A program made the position numbers and the translations under genes. A stretch of 64,000 bases of DNA from NCBI GenBank assembly GCA_024760905.1, contig CM045738.1, forward strand, positions 45,120,797 to 45,184,796, written 5' to 3'. Numbering within the stretch: position 1 is the stretch's first letter; the number at the start of each line of letters is the position of its first letter. Below are positions 33,436-43,590 of this stretch, piece by piece. The notes beneath the pieces were generated by a model. That model searched no databases and was not told the origin of the DNA. It worked only from the letters and a program-made list of their open reading frames with translations. This DNA is from Plotosus lineatus. Taxonomy: Eukaryota > Chordata > Actinopteri > Siluriformes > Plotosidae.

Positions 33436-36384
33436 CAGAAGTCTTCTTCTTTTCCTTTCGGCTGTTCCCTTCAGGGGTCGCCACAGCAAATTATCTGCCT
33501 CCATCTCTCCCTATCCTCTGCATCTTCTACTCTTACTCCAACGACCTTCATGTCCGCCTTCACTGCATCCATAAATCTTCTCTTTGGTCTTCCTCTGGGC
33601 CTTTTGCCTGGTAGTTCCAACCTCAGCATCCTACGACCAATATACTCACTATCTCTCCTCTGTACATGTCCAAACCATCTCAATCTAGCCTCTCTGACTT
33701 TGTCTCCAAAACATCTAACATGTGCTGTCCCTCTGATGTACTAATTTCTGATCCTATCCATCCTCGTTACTCCCAAAGAGAACCTCAACATTTTCATCTC
33801 TGCTACCTCCAACTCTGACTCCTGTCTTTTCCCCAGGGCCACTGTCTCTAAACCATACAACATTGCTGGCCTCATCACCGTCTTGTACACTTTTCCCTTC
33901 ATTCTTGCCGATACTCTCCTATCACACATCACACCGGACACTTTTCTCCATCTATTCCAACCTGCCTGCATGCGCTTCTTCACCTCTTTTCCACACTCTC
34001 CATCGCTCTGGATTGTTGAGCCTAAGTACTTAAAATCCTCCACCTTCTTTATCTCTGCCCCCTGTAACCTCAAAGTTCCCCTTGGGTCCTTGTCGTTCAC
34101 ACACATGTATTCTGTCTTACTAAGACTAACCTTCAATCCCCTCCTTTCCAGGGCATACGTCCACCTCTCTAGATTTTCCTCCATTTGGTCTCTGCTCTCA
34201 CTACAGATCACAATGTCATCTGCAAACATCATAGTCCATGGAGATTCTCGTCTAACCTCGTCTGTTAGCCTGTCCATCACCATAGCAAACAAGAAGGGGC
34301 TGAGAGCTGACCCTTGATGCAGTCCCACTTCCACCTTGAACTCTTCTGTCACACCGACAGCAAACCTCACCACTGTCTTACATCTCTCATACATGTCCTG
34401 CACCACTCTAACATACTTCTCTGTCACTCCAGACTTCCTCATACAATACCACAGTTCTTCTCTCGGCACCCTGTCATATGCTTTCTCCAGATCCACAAAG
34501 GCACAATGCAGCTCCTTCTGACCTTCTCTGTACTTCTCTATTAACATCCTCAAAGCAAACACTGCATCTGTGGTGCTCTTTCTTGGCATGAAACCAAACT
34601 GTTGTTCACAAATGCTGACCTCTGCCCTTAGTCTTGCTTCCACTATTCTTTCCCATAGCTTCATTGTATGGCTCATCAACTTTATCCCTCTGTACACATC
34701 TTGCCACAACTCTGTACATCTCCCTTGTTCTTAAAAATGGGCACAAGCACACTTCTACTCTTTTTTTCTCTCTCATTTTCCTCATTCATCAGCTCTTCAA
34801 AGTACTCTTTCCATCTTCCCAGCACACTTCTGTCATCAGTCAATACATTTCCCTCTCTGTCCTTTATCACTCTAACTTGCTGCACGTCTTTCCCTTCTCT
34901 ATTTCTCTGCTGTGCTAACCTGTATAGATCATTTCCTCCCTCCTTACTGTTCAACCTATCATACAAGTCATCATACGCCCTCTGTTTGGCCTTTGACACT
35001 GCTACCTTCGCCTTACGCTGTGTCTCCCTGTACTCCTGTTTACTCTATTCGGTCCTCTCAATGTCCCACTTCTTCTTGGCTAACCTCTTCTTTTGTACAC
35101 ACTCCTGCACTTCCTCATTCCACCACCAAGTCTCCTTATCTACTTTCCTTCCAGAGGACACACCAAGTACTCTCCTACCGGTCTCCCTGATCACATTGGC
35201 TGTGGTTGTCCAGTCCTCTGGAAGCACTTCCTGACTACCCAAAGCCTGTTTCAACTCCTCCTTGAAGACAACACGACACTCTTCCTTTTTCAGCTTCCAC
35301 CATTTTGTCTTCTGCTCTGCCTTTGCCTTTTTCACCTTTCTCACCATCAGTGTCATCCTGCACACCACCATCCTATGCTGTTTGGCAACACTCTCACCAA
35401 CTACTACTTTGCAGTCACTGACTTCCTTCAAATTACATCGCCTGCACAAGATGTAGTCTACCTGTGTGCTCTTACCTCCGCTTTCATAAGTCACCCTATG
35501 CTTCTGTTTCTTCTTGAAGAAAGTATTCACCACAGCCATTTCCATCCTTTTTGCAAAATCGATCAACATCTGTCCTTCTGTGTTCCTGTCCTTGATACCA
35601 AACCTGCCCATCACTTCCTCGTCCCCTTCTGTTGCCTGCACCAACATGTCCATTGAAGTCTGCTCCAATGACCACTCTTTCACCTCTGGGGGTACTCTGC
35701 ATCACTTCATCTAAATCACTCCAGAATCTCTCCTTCTCTTCTAGCTTACATCCTGCCTGTGGGGCATAAGCACTAACAACATTGACCATCACGCCTTCAC
35801 TTTCTAACTTGAGACTCATCACTCTGTCTGACACTCTTTTCACGTCTAGAACATTCCTGACAAACCCCTCCTTCAAGATGACTCCTACTCCATTTCTCTT
35901 CCCATCCACACCATTATAAAACAGTTTAAACCCTGCTCCTAAGCTTCTAACCTTTCTACCTTTCCACCTTGTCTCCTGAACACACAGTATGTCCACCTTC
36001 CTCCTCTGCATCATGTCAGCCAGCTCCCTATCTTTTCCTTGCATAGTTCCAACATTCAAAGTCCCTACTCTCAGTCCTAGGCTCACGCATTTCCTCTTCT
36101 CTCTCTGCCTACGGACACGCCTCCCGCCTCTCCTTCTTCGACGTCTTCGACCAACAGTAGTCCAATTTCCATCAGCACCCTGTTGGTTGACAGCACTGAT
36201 GGCGGTCGTTGTTAACCCGGGCCTCGACCTATCCGGTATGAATTCTGTATTGATCATTTGCATTTTTTAAATGTGGCAGAAGTTTTACGCCGGATGCCCT
36301 TCCTGTCGCAACCCTCTGCATTTATCCGGGATTGGGACCGGCATAAGGGGGAGAGACACTGGTTAGTGCCCCCCCCCCCCCGCC
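33436..36384 (-). pseudogene. RTE-clade LINE, nearly full length, minus strand
   Basis: The most complete LINE here. The minus strand starts near 36384 with a C-rich leader, ATG at 36263, basic N-terminus (RRRRRRRGGRRVRRQREKRK), APE-type endonuclease (LRVGTLNVGTM, VQETRWKGRK, VVIGADFNGHVG), then after a frameshift near 35680 STQVDYILCRRCN, a long linker, and RT from about 34709 with FVDLEKAYDRVPREELWY, LHQGSALSPFLFAMVMD and MFADDIVICSES. The C-terminus is RWFGHVQRRDSEYIGRR and CCGDP. A frameshift near 35680, a stop after DIERTE near 35045, a deletion near 34720 and a stop after RIRN near 33741 inactivate it. The 3' tail faces 33436. Confidence 0.9.
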
Positions 36385-36729
36385 TGGAGGTAGCACAGGT
36401 GAAAATGTTGAGGTTCTCTTTGGGAGTAACGAGGATAGATAGGATCAGGAATGAGCACATCAGAGGGATAGCACATGTAAGATGTTTTGGAGACAAAGTC
36501 AGAGAGGCTAGTTTGAGATGATTTGGACATGTACAGAGGAGGGATAGTGAGTATATTGGTGAGGTTGGAAGGCCTAGAGGAAGACCAAAGAGACGATTCA
36601 TGGATTTGGTGAAGGAGGACATGAAGGTAGCTGGTATAAGACAAGAAGATGCAAAGGATAGGATGAGATGGAGGCAGATGATTCACTGTGGCGACCCCTG
36701 AAAGGAAAAGCGAAAAGGAAAAGTAGAAG

Positions 36730-36731
<2 letters not shown>
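36385..36731 (+). mobile_element. RTE 3' end fragment, plus orientation
   Basis: Starts within EVAQVKMLRFSLGVTRIDRI, includes a stop in the RWFGH region and ends with GGCGACCCCTGAAAGGAAAA. It abuts the 5' end of the minus-strand copy and is opposite in orientation to it. Confidence 0.8.

Positions 36732-36784
<53 letters not shown>
36732..36784. repeat. (GT)n microsatellite
   Basis: GT array at the right end of the RTE 3' fragment. Confidence 0.95.
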
Positions 36785-37431
36785 CACATGTGATTTTGTT
36801 CACTGTCCACTTTATTGGGTACATCCATTTATTTATTCAGCCAATCATGTGACAGCAGTGCATCAAACCATGACACTACAGGCCAGGAGAGTGAAAGACT
36901 CAATGACCGATAAATACCAGATATGAAGCAGTGGTTGTATTTTCCTAATCTTTGTCTGTCTCGTTTGGTAATGAGTTCTTGAATTCCTCATCTCGTCTGA
37001 GAAGAAATGGAACCTGAGGTTCTTGTGGTCTTTTGCCATTGAAGCTCATCCACTTCCAGGGTTGATCTTTACTGCTTGCTGAGATTTTTTTTTTTCTGTT
37101 CACAGCAGATTTATCTGTCTGTCTTCCTCTGACCTCTCAATCAACAAGATGTTTCCACCCACAGAATTGATGGTCAACTTGATGTTTTTTGTTTTTTTGC
37201 ACCATCCTGTGTAAACTCTAAAGATTGTAGTATTTGAAACTCTCAGCAGGATGAGTGGCTTCTCAAATCCTTAAACCATATGATCCTCTCCTGGAATGGC
37301 CAGCCTCGCCACCATTAAAGTCCCAGAGATCAGACTTTCTCCTCTGATTAATTATAGTATATGATAAAGTTATGGTGATGGTTTTGAAATTGTTTTATTA
37401 TATAAATGAAACTCGGTTTGCTGTTTTGCAG
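36785..37431. other. slc9a8 intron 3, unassigned end
   Basis: Non-repetitive-looking sequence up to the exon 4 acceptor. No exon. Confidence 0.45.
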
Positions 37432-37490
37432 GGATTCTGATGGGAGCTGTGATAAAGATCATCGAGACGTATAAGCTGGCCAACTGGAAG
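37432..37490 (+). CDS. slc9a8: slc9a8 exon 4: ILMGAVIKIIETYKLANWK
   Basis: 59 nt completing residues 161-180 (G)ILMGAVIKIIETYKLANWK, a hallmark of NHE8. The acceptor is TTTTGCAG. The donor is AAG|GTATTT, phase 0, and a long (GT)n tract starts 12 bases after it. Intron 3 (about 10 kb) hosts SINEs, the Tc1 element and the RTE sandwich. Confidence 0.93.
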
Positions 37491-37502
37491 GTATTTACCC
37501 AT

Positions 37503-37509
37503 GGTGTGT

Positions 37510-37572
<63 letters not shown>
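37503..37572. repeat. (GT)n microsatellite 12 bp after slc9a8 exon 4 donor
   Basis: GT run beginning almost at the 5' splice site of intron 4. Each GT is a minimal donor dinucleotide. Confidence 0.95.
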
Positions 37573-37573
<1 letters not shown>

Positions 37574-38272
37574 GGGAGAGAGAGATTATTGGTATTTTGT
37601 ATGTCACACAATTGATGAGTTTCCACATTCACCACATGTGGAGGTTTTACAATGGAATTTAGACGTGGTTTGGTCTGATTCTGGTTCACGTTTCCATTTT
37701 AAACTCTGTTTCATGTGAAATGTTCTCTTCATTGTATGTAGAACATAAATAACACATAATCTGTCGCATCAGCGTGGTCATTGTGTGTCAGTGAGATAGC
37801 CCAGAGAATCTCATTACCTGACTGGCTAGTATGCGTTTGGTTAGAAGGAGGTTGGAAACTGGCCAGTCGGAGATGAATAAGCAGGAATTGTAAGGAACCT
37901 TATGATAACCATGTGATTGTTTGTTTGTTTAATAACGTAATCCTGACTCACAGTGACTGTGATGAGCTGGGAATGTCTGTCGTTTTGGTTTAAAAATGAT
38001 CTGCACAAAATACTGTTTTTTAATCCCAGGATAGCGGACCAATCACATCGCACTACTCCTGTGTAATACCTTAAATATACTAATATCTAATACATTCAAT
38101 TTTTAGTCATGTTTTCTTTTTTCATTCCCCTGATTATCTTTCTCTTAAGCTCCAACTTCTGTTACCCACTTTTTAGCTGACCATCTCTCATCCCTCTATT
38201 CATTTGCCTCTTATTTCATTCTGCTGCTTTCTGAATGGCTTGCTTTGTCTCTTAGCCTTCAATTCATCCCTT

Positions 38273-38275
<3 letters not shown>

Positions 38276-38323
<48 letters not shown>

Positions 38324-38392
38324 TCTCTGTCTCTGTGTGTGTGAGTGTGAGTGTGTGTGTGTGTGTGTGCGTGTGTGTGTGTGTGTGTGTAG
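38276..38392. repeat. (CT)n(GT)n compound microsatellite
   Basis: CT run changing to GT run. Confidence 0.93.
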
Positions 38393-39154
38393 AGCACATG
38401 GTTTCTCGGACCCACGCCACTAATCAAAAATATTAAATACTTGCTCGATTGGATTTAATTTCACGTGAATGAACTCCAAACATCCTCCATTTACTCAGAC
38501 AGCATGTGAGATCAAGGGAAGGGGCGGGGCTTCCAGGAAATGTCGGTGAAGTGCAAAACTTCAGTTGAAGGTTGTTCCCGATTCGAATGGCGCTCGGTTC
38601 ACCTGCTGATTCATTTGAGACAATCGCTGAGACGACTGCTGAGCCAATACTAATGTGCAGTATGTGATTGACAGGTAAGAGATTAATAGGCAAAAGGTGG
38701 CCCTGAAAGCAATGATCTGGCAGGATGTAGACCACAGGTGTGGAGAGGTAAGAAGGGGAGGTGAGTAAGGGATAGAGGGGTAAAAGTGAAGTAGGTTTGA
38801 GGTTGCCAGATTAATAGGGAAGAGGTAAGAGCTTAGAGTCTCAGTCGAGTTTACGGATTTATTCCTTGATGTGGAGAAATAATGGAGAGTAAAAATACGG
38901 CGGATGTAAAGTTCGGAAGAATCCTACTCCAGAAAAAGTGAAACGGCATTAAAAACTTTTGCAGTGGTACGGAAGGAGAAAACCGCCTCTCGAAGGAAAC
39001 TCCGTGATGACATCACATCCTGTAACTCCTGTTTCTCTGCAACAGGGTCATGATCTGTTCTTTTTGTCCTTTTCCTCCCTTCAGAGAGAGAAAGGGCGGA
39101 GTGTAAAAGGGGGAGGTGGTGGGATTGGAAGGTCACAACTGTGAGGTCAGTGCA

Positions 39155-39335
39155 GGTGAAGATAGCTGAATGCAATGGGTTACTAATTTGAAGGTCAGCG
39201 GTTCATTCCCCATTGTCAACACTGTTGGGCCCTTGAGCAAGGCCCTTAACCCTCAATTGCTCAAGTCGGATAAAAATGATAACTGTAAATCGTCTGGATA
39301 AGAGCGTCTGCCACATGCTATAAATGTAAATGAAC
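39155..39335 (+). mobile_element. V-SINE-like tRNA-derived SINE with L2-type tail
   Basis: Contains CCCTTGAGCAAGGCCCTTAA and the well-known fish tail GTCTGGATAAGAGCGTCTGCC followed by AATGTAAATG. A related, opposite-strand remnant lies at 39640-39800 (CAGAGCGACTTACAGTTTAT). Confidence 0.78.
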
Positions 39336-41458
39336 AGGTTGGGGTTTAATACTATCATCAGAAAGAAGTTGGAGACTCGGGGTTTCCATTCGTAAACATT
39401 TACCGAATACTGTAATTATTCTTCCTTGAATGTGAGAAATGCTTTCTAGAGAAACACGAAAGGACCCGAGAGGAGCTTCATCCACAGTAATGGAGTGCAT
39501 CTTTAAAGGACTAGCTGTGATAGGTGGGATAATGTACTGTATTTAAAGTTTATAGAAATTGTCACACTTGATTCGAGACTCCTCCCACTCTGCCTGTCAC
39601 TTATCACTCACCTCTTCCTCTCATTTGCATTCACGTTTCTGAGATTTGTGCAGACACTCTTGTCCAGAGCGACTTACAGTTTATCTGATTTGTACAACCA
39701 AGCAGATAAAAGTTCAGGATCCTTCTCAACCGCCCAGCAGAGGTAGATCTTCATCTTTCTGACAAGAACCTTACCACTGAGACACCACTGGCCCACGAGA
39801 AAGCACTGAGAAATGCACATGGACTTCAGCAGTTTCTCATTAAATTCAAAGCAGAAATGGTATTTATAGCTCCACAGAGAAAAATTGGAGTGGGGGGAGG
39901 GGTGGAATTGAGACTGGCCTGAGGAGAACCTGGTTTCAGTTTAGACAATTAAACACAGAACCAGAACTCCGTGTTTCTTCATTTCATTCAGGATCACATG
40001 TTGATGTCGTGCTTTAATCTTAATTTTATTAAAATACTCTCAGTTCCTCAGAGGTTCTGTCAGAAAACAACTGCGACCCTCCCCCAACTCCATCTCTTTT
40101 GCATGACTAACTCTGGCACTAAAAGATGACTTTAGCTGTTTACACTTATTTTTCAGTACAAGTCGCTGCGGATTGGTAGAACACGCCCTGAAGGGATTTC
40201 ACAGCACTTCATTTATAATACATTTAATGTCTCATGTATGTTATAGTAGCTGTAAACAATCATTCTTTCACCCGCCAATCAACACGCCATCATGAACACA
40301 GAAGCGCTGAAATGTGAGACTCCTTCCGAAACAAACAAACAAATTCACTGTCTCCAGATTTAAAATATCTTCTTTTTAAAGTGAACTTTGAAAGCTTTTA
40401 GATGAAAAAAATCGTTGAACAAATAAAAATACACCAGTGATCAATAAGATTTAAAAAATGAGGACGTTTAAAATTTGACATTTTTTTCTGATGAAAAAGG
40501 AAATGGTTTGTTTCTGTTAACATCCTGTAGTATCCGCAGCAAACAGGAAGTTGTGAGTCAATCAAAACGGTCCTGACTCATCATATTCCTCCTCTTCCAA
40601 ACCAGCTTCTGTAGAAAGATGATCCTATTTGTACCACATCCACACACATCTGTATCAGCACACATTGTCTTGTATGTTTCTCTTCATGTGGACTGATAAA
40701 TACACTTCCTGCTGATAAATTCTGAATTCTGACCTTTAACCTGATCTTGAGCTCGTTCTGACCTGAAGCGTAAAACTGTCTTAACCATCAAACAGAACTT
40801 TGAAGAAGTGAGGACCAGCCTGAATGTCCTTATTTCTCATTTCCCTTAAATGCCCTCACAGAAATTGTGTATTCACAATCTTATGAATAAACTTACTTAC
40901 TGTTATTGAAGAGAAAGTGTGAGATAAGTTCCGCATGCGGTTAAACTAGACTCAGGAAGTAAACCGGAAGTTAACGTGTGACGGGCACTGCACATGTGCG
41001 AGCCCGAGCTGACCAATCAGTGTGATCGTTTCAGATCTTCCTTAGCAACTAGCCTGCATTGTTTACGTGCATATCATCTTTATAACCTTTATTTTATTCA
41101 CTGAAACGGCATTTTAATATAAAAACAGTATCCAAAATGGAGAGACGACTTCACGACCGTTCTTCTGGTGTATGGATTATAGTGTGTCTTATACTGAACT
41201 CGGTGAATAATTGCAACGAAAACCAGCAAGTTTGCTACTGTTTTTATCCAGTTTTATGAGGGTACTCGTCAGAAAAATGGGAAAAAAAGACATTTTTAGT
41301 GAGTTTTAGTCAATTTCACATGAGCAAGTGATAGTTGAAGACTTGTTTCAATAGTTTATGCACAAATCCGAATTTCGATAAAAATGGACCATGTTTACTT
41401 TTCTGGCCTTTATGTCAAAAGTGATCTGTGCGACAAGCGCCTACTCTCAGTGGAGCGC

Positions 41459-41459
<1 letters not shown>
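39336..41459. other. slc9a8 intron 4, largely unique
   Basis: About 2 kb without clear transposon structure apart from a SINE remnant at 39640-39800. A block at 40930-41045 clusters CCGGAAGTTA (ETS-like), GTGTGACGGGC and GACCAATCAG (CCAAT-like), flagged separately. Confidence 0.4.
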
Positions 41460-41507
<48 letters not shown>

Positions 41508-41578
41508 AGACAGATATATATGTATGTATGTGTGTATTTATATATATATATATATATAATGTGTGTGTGTGTGTGTCT
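41460..41578. repeat. (CA)n / (TA)n / (GT)n compound array
   Basis: CA run, TA-rich segment, then GT run, leading directly into the 3' tail of a SINE. Confidence 0.93.
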
Positions 41579-41582
41579 GTCT

Positions 41583-41933
41583 GTCTTCCATTCGGCTTTT
41601 TCCCTTTTACTCGGAAGTCGCCACAGCGAATCATCTGATTCGCACGCTTGATTTGGCAGAGGTTTTTACGTCGGATGCCCTTCCTGTCACAACCCTTTTT
41701 TTTTAGCAAGGGACAGAAACACGCTGACGACTTTGCAGCTCCTCTTTACGAAAGTCAGCAATGGTTCTTTTACATGCCTCTCACCATAGACAGTGAGAGA
41801 CATGGCCCGCCTTTGATAACCCAGTTAGCTGCACTGGGGGGGACAGTGACGACCTTGTGGAGAGTGGGACTCGAACCCCCAACCTTTGGATCAGCGATCC
41901 AGCGCCCTATACCACTAGACCACCACTGCCCCT
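41583..41933 (-). mobile_element. SINE family S1, full length
   Basis: RTE-like tail (TTCGGCTTTTTCCCTTTTAC) at left, body, and head ending GGGGCAGTGGTGGTCTAGTG at right on the minus strand. Lies in a compound microsatellite. Confidence 0.9.
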
Positions 41934-41957
41934 TGTGTGTGTATATAAATATATATA

Positions 41958-42704
41958 TAGTAAAACCTCCGCTGACGAACGCTTAAGATCAAGAACATTA
42001 AATTTGCGAGCATATAGTCTCTGCTGACGAACTAGTTTTCGGCGGACGAACCAAACCACACGGTCGAACAGCGCCACGGTGGCGGCCACGAGAAGTTGAC
42101 GCACGCTCACGGCGTCACAGTTCGTCACCCCCTTTCTTTGAGTGCGGAAGTGGTTTGTGTTTGATAGACATTTTGGACCATATTGAGTGTACTTTTGCTA
42201 TTATGGGACCGAAAAAGACTCCACCACAGGCGGAGATTATTGAAAAACACGAACGAGGTGTGCGTTTGTGTGACTTAGCGTCCCAGTACCAGTACAAGGA
42301 ACAAGGAAGCTATTAAGGGTGCGTGTGTGGCTAAGGGCGTTTCCAAACAGTAGGCGTTTCCAAACACTCCTTCCAAACAGTAAGTCCCTCCCTCCCTCCT
42401 CCTCCCACTCCATTCCATCAAGCCATCAACTACCATCACAAAGGTAAATAAAACGACTTTATTATACAGTACAGTTTATTTCTTTAATTACAATACAATA
42501 GCACATTTATTATACATAAAATAAGGTATATTTTTGTGTAGTTTTAAGGCTTATTTAGTAGAAAATTATGTTTTATGGGGACCTGGGAACGGATTATTCT
42601 CATTTTAATGGTTTCTTATGGGAAATAAATGTTCGGAAGACGAACTTTTCGCCTTACACACACTTTCTGGGAACCAATTATGTTCGTGAGCTGAGGTATC
42701 ACTG
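41958..42704 (+). mobile_element. Tigger-like element, family T2
   Basis: Ends TAGTAAAACCTCCGCTGACG and GTGAGCTGAGGTATCACTG. The remnant HTH ORF starts at ATG 42203 and is cut short by a deletion after QYQY. Highly similar to 6871-7660. Confidence 0.82.
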
Positions 42705-42714
42705 TATATATATA

Positions 42715-42923
42715 TATATATATAGAGGATTTTCTGAGTAGATCCTTCCGTAGGAGAGTGCTCAATACTTTTTGGTAGAGCAAATAAACAAAAATAAATG
42801 GACAGGACAAAGACTTTCTATTGAAACTCCATTTATCACTACAGATCTGTTTCGAGGGGTGGTGAAACCATCCTCTCTCTTCAGGTGATACAGAAGAAAG
42901 TCTTTGTCCTGTCCTTTTATTTT

Positions 42924-42925
<2 letters not shown>
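42715..42925 (-). mobile_element. Penelope-like retroelement fragment between (TA)n arrays
   Basis: Carries GTAGGAGAGTGCTCAATAC, AAATAAATGGACAGGACAAA and a hammerhead motif. TA arrays lie at both sides. The repeated AAAGTCTTTGTCCTGTCC at the right end is the inverted copy of GGACAGGACAAAGACTTT at the left. Confidence 0.58.
42834..42890 (-). ncRNA. Hammerhead ribozyme-like motif (copy 2, best fold)
   Basis: Minus strand: stem I TATCAC pairs perfectly with GTGATA (six pairs). Core CTGAAGA at 42884-42878, stem II GAGAGGATGGT/ACCACCCCTC with one A bulge and one mismatch and loop TTC, GAAA at 42853-42850, stem III CAG/CUG closed by a two-base loop, cleavage triplet GUA at 42842-42840. Every position of the catalytic core matches the consensus. 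Predicted by eye; type I topology is inferred. Confidence 0.72.

Positions 42926-42929
<4 letters not shown>

Positions 42930-43001
<72 letters not shown>
42930..43001. repeat. (TA)n array flanking the second Penelope-like fragment
   Basis: TA array directly after the Penelope-like fragment. A shorter TA array (42703-42722) lies on its other side. Confidence 0.93.
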
Positions 43002-43003
<2 letters not shown>

Positions 43004-43130
43004 AAATGTAGACTACACCCAAAACATATGCAAACTGTGATCCCAACTAATGCTATGGTTTGATGAGGTCTGTGAATTTTGGGCAGCCATCTGTCTTGTG
43101 TATTACGTCTAGGGAACATTAGAGGGATCC

Positions 43131-43588
43131 CTCTCGACTTTGCGCTTCAATTTATGCGGCTGCAGTGCATCGCAGTTTTCAAAAAATATTAATCGAAATA
43201 AAAAAGAAGGAAATTAAGGAAGAAAAAGGGAAAAGGTTAAAGAAAATGCCACAAAAACAAGGCCAATTATGCAAAAAAACCCAAACAAAAAACAACCCAA
43301 AATCTCCCATCAAAACTACTTAGATTTTTATGAGGTGTGCATCTGTGTGCGTGTGTCTGTGTGTATTTATATTTTATTTACATCTTATGCATAATTTTTT
43401 TAATGTTTAATTGTTTTATAACCATTTATAGCATTGAATATGTATTTATTGATATTATATACACATATACATGTACGTATATGTCAGTCAGGGGATGTTT
43501 GGAGGAGGGTTGATCCTACTTTGCGGATTTCAGTTATCGCGGGGGGGCTCTTGGTCCCAATTAACAGTGGAAAGTGAGGGATCCCCGT
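43131..43588. mobile_element. MITE family T3
   Basis: From GAGGGATCCCTCTCGACTTT to GAAAGTGAGGGATCCCCG with the family's ACAACCCAAAATCTCCC and AGGTGTGCATCTGTGTGC interior. Confidence 0.75.
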
Positions 43589-43590
43589 CT

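Noticed and set aside
35496..36263. Host gene of the craniofacial development protein 2 type
   Set aside because: The endonuclease domain is part of an RTE LINE with RT downstream in the same orientation. Several copies exist in the window.
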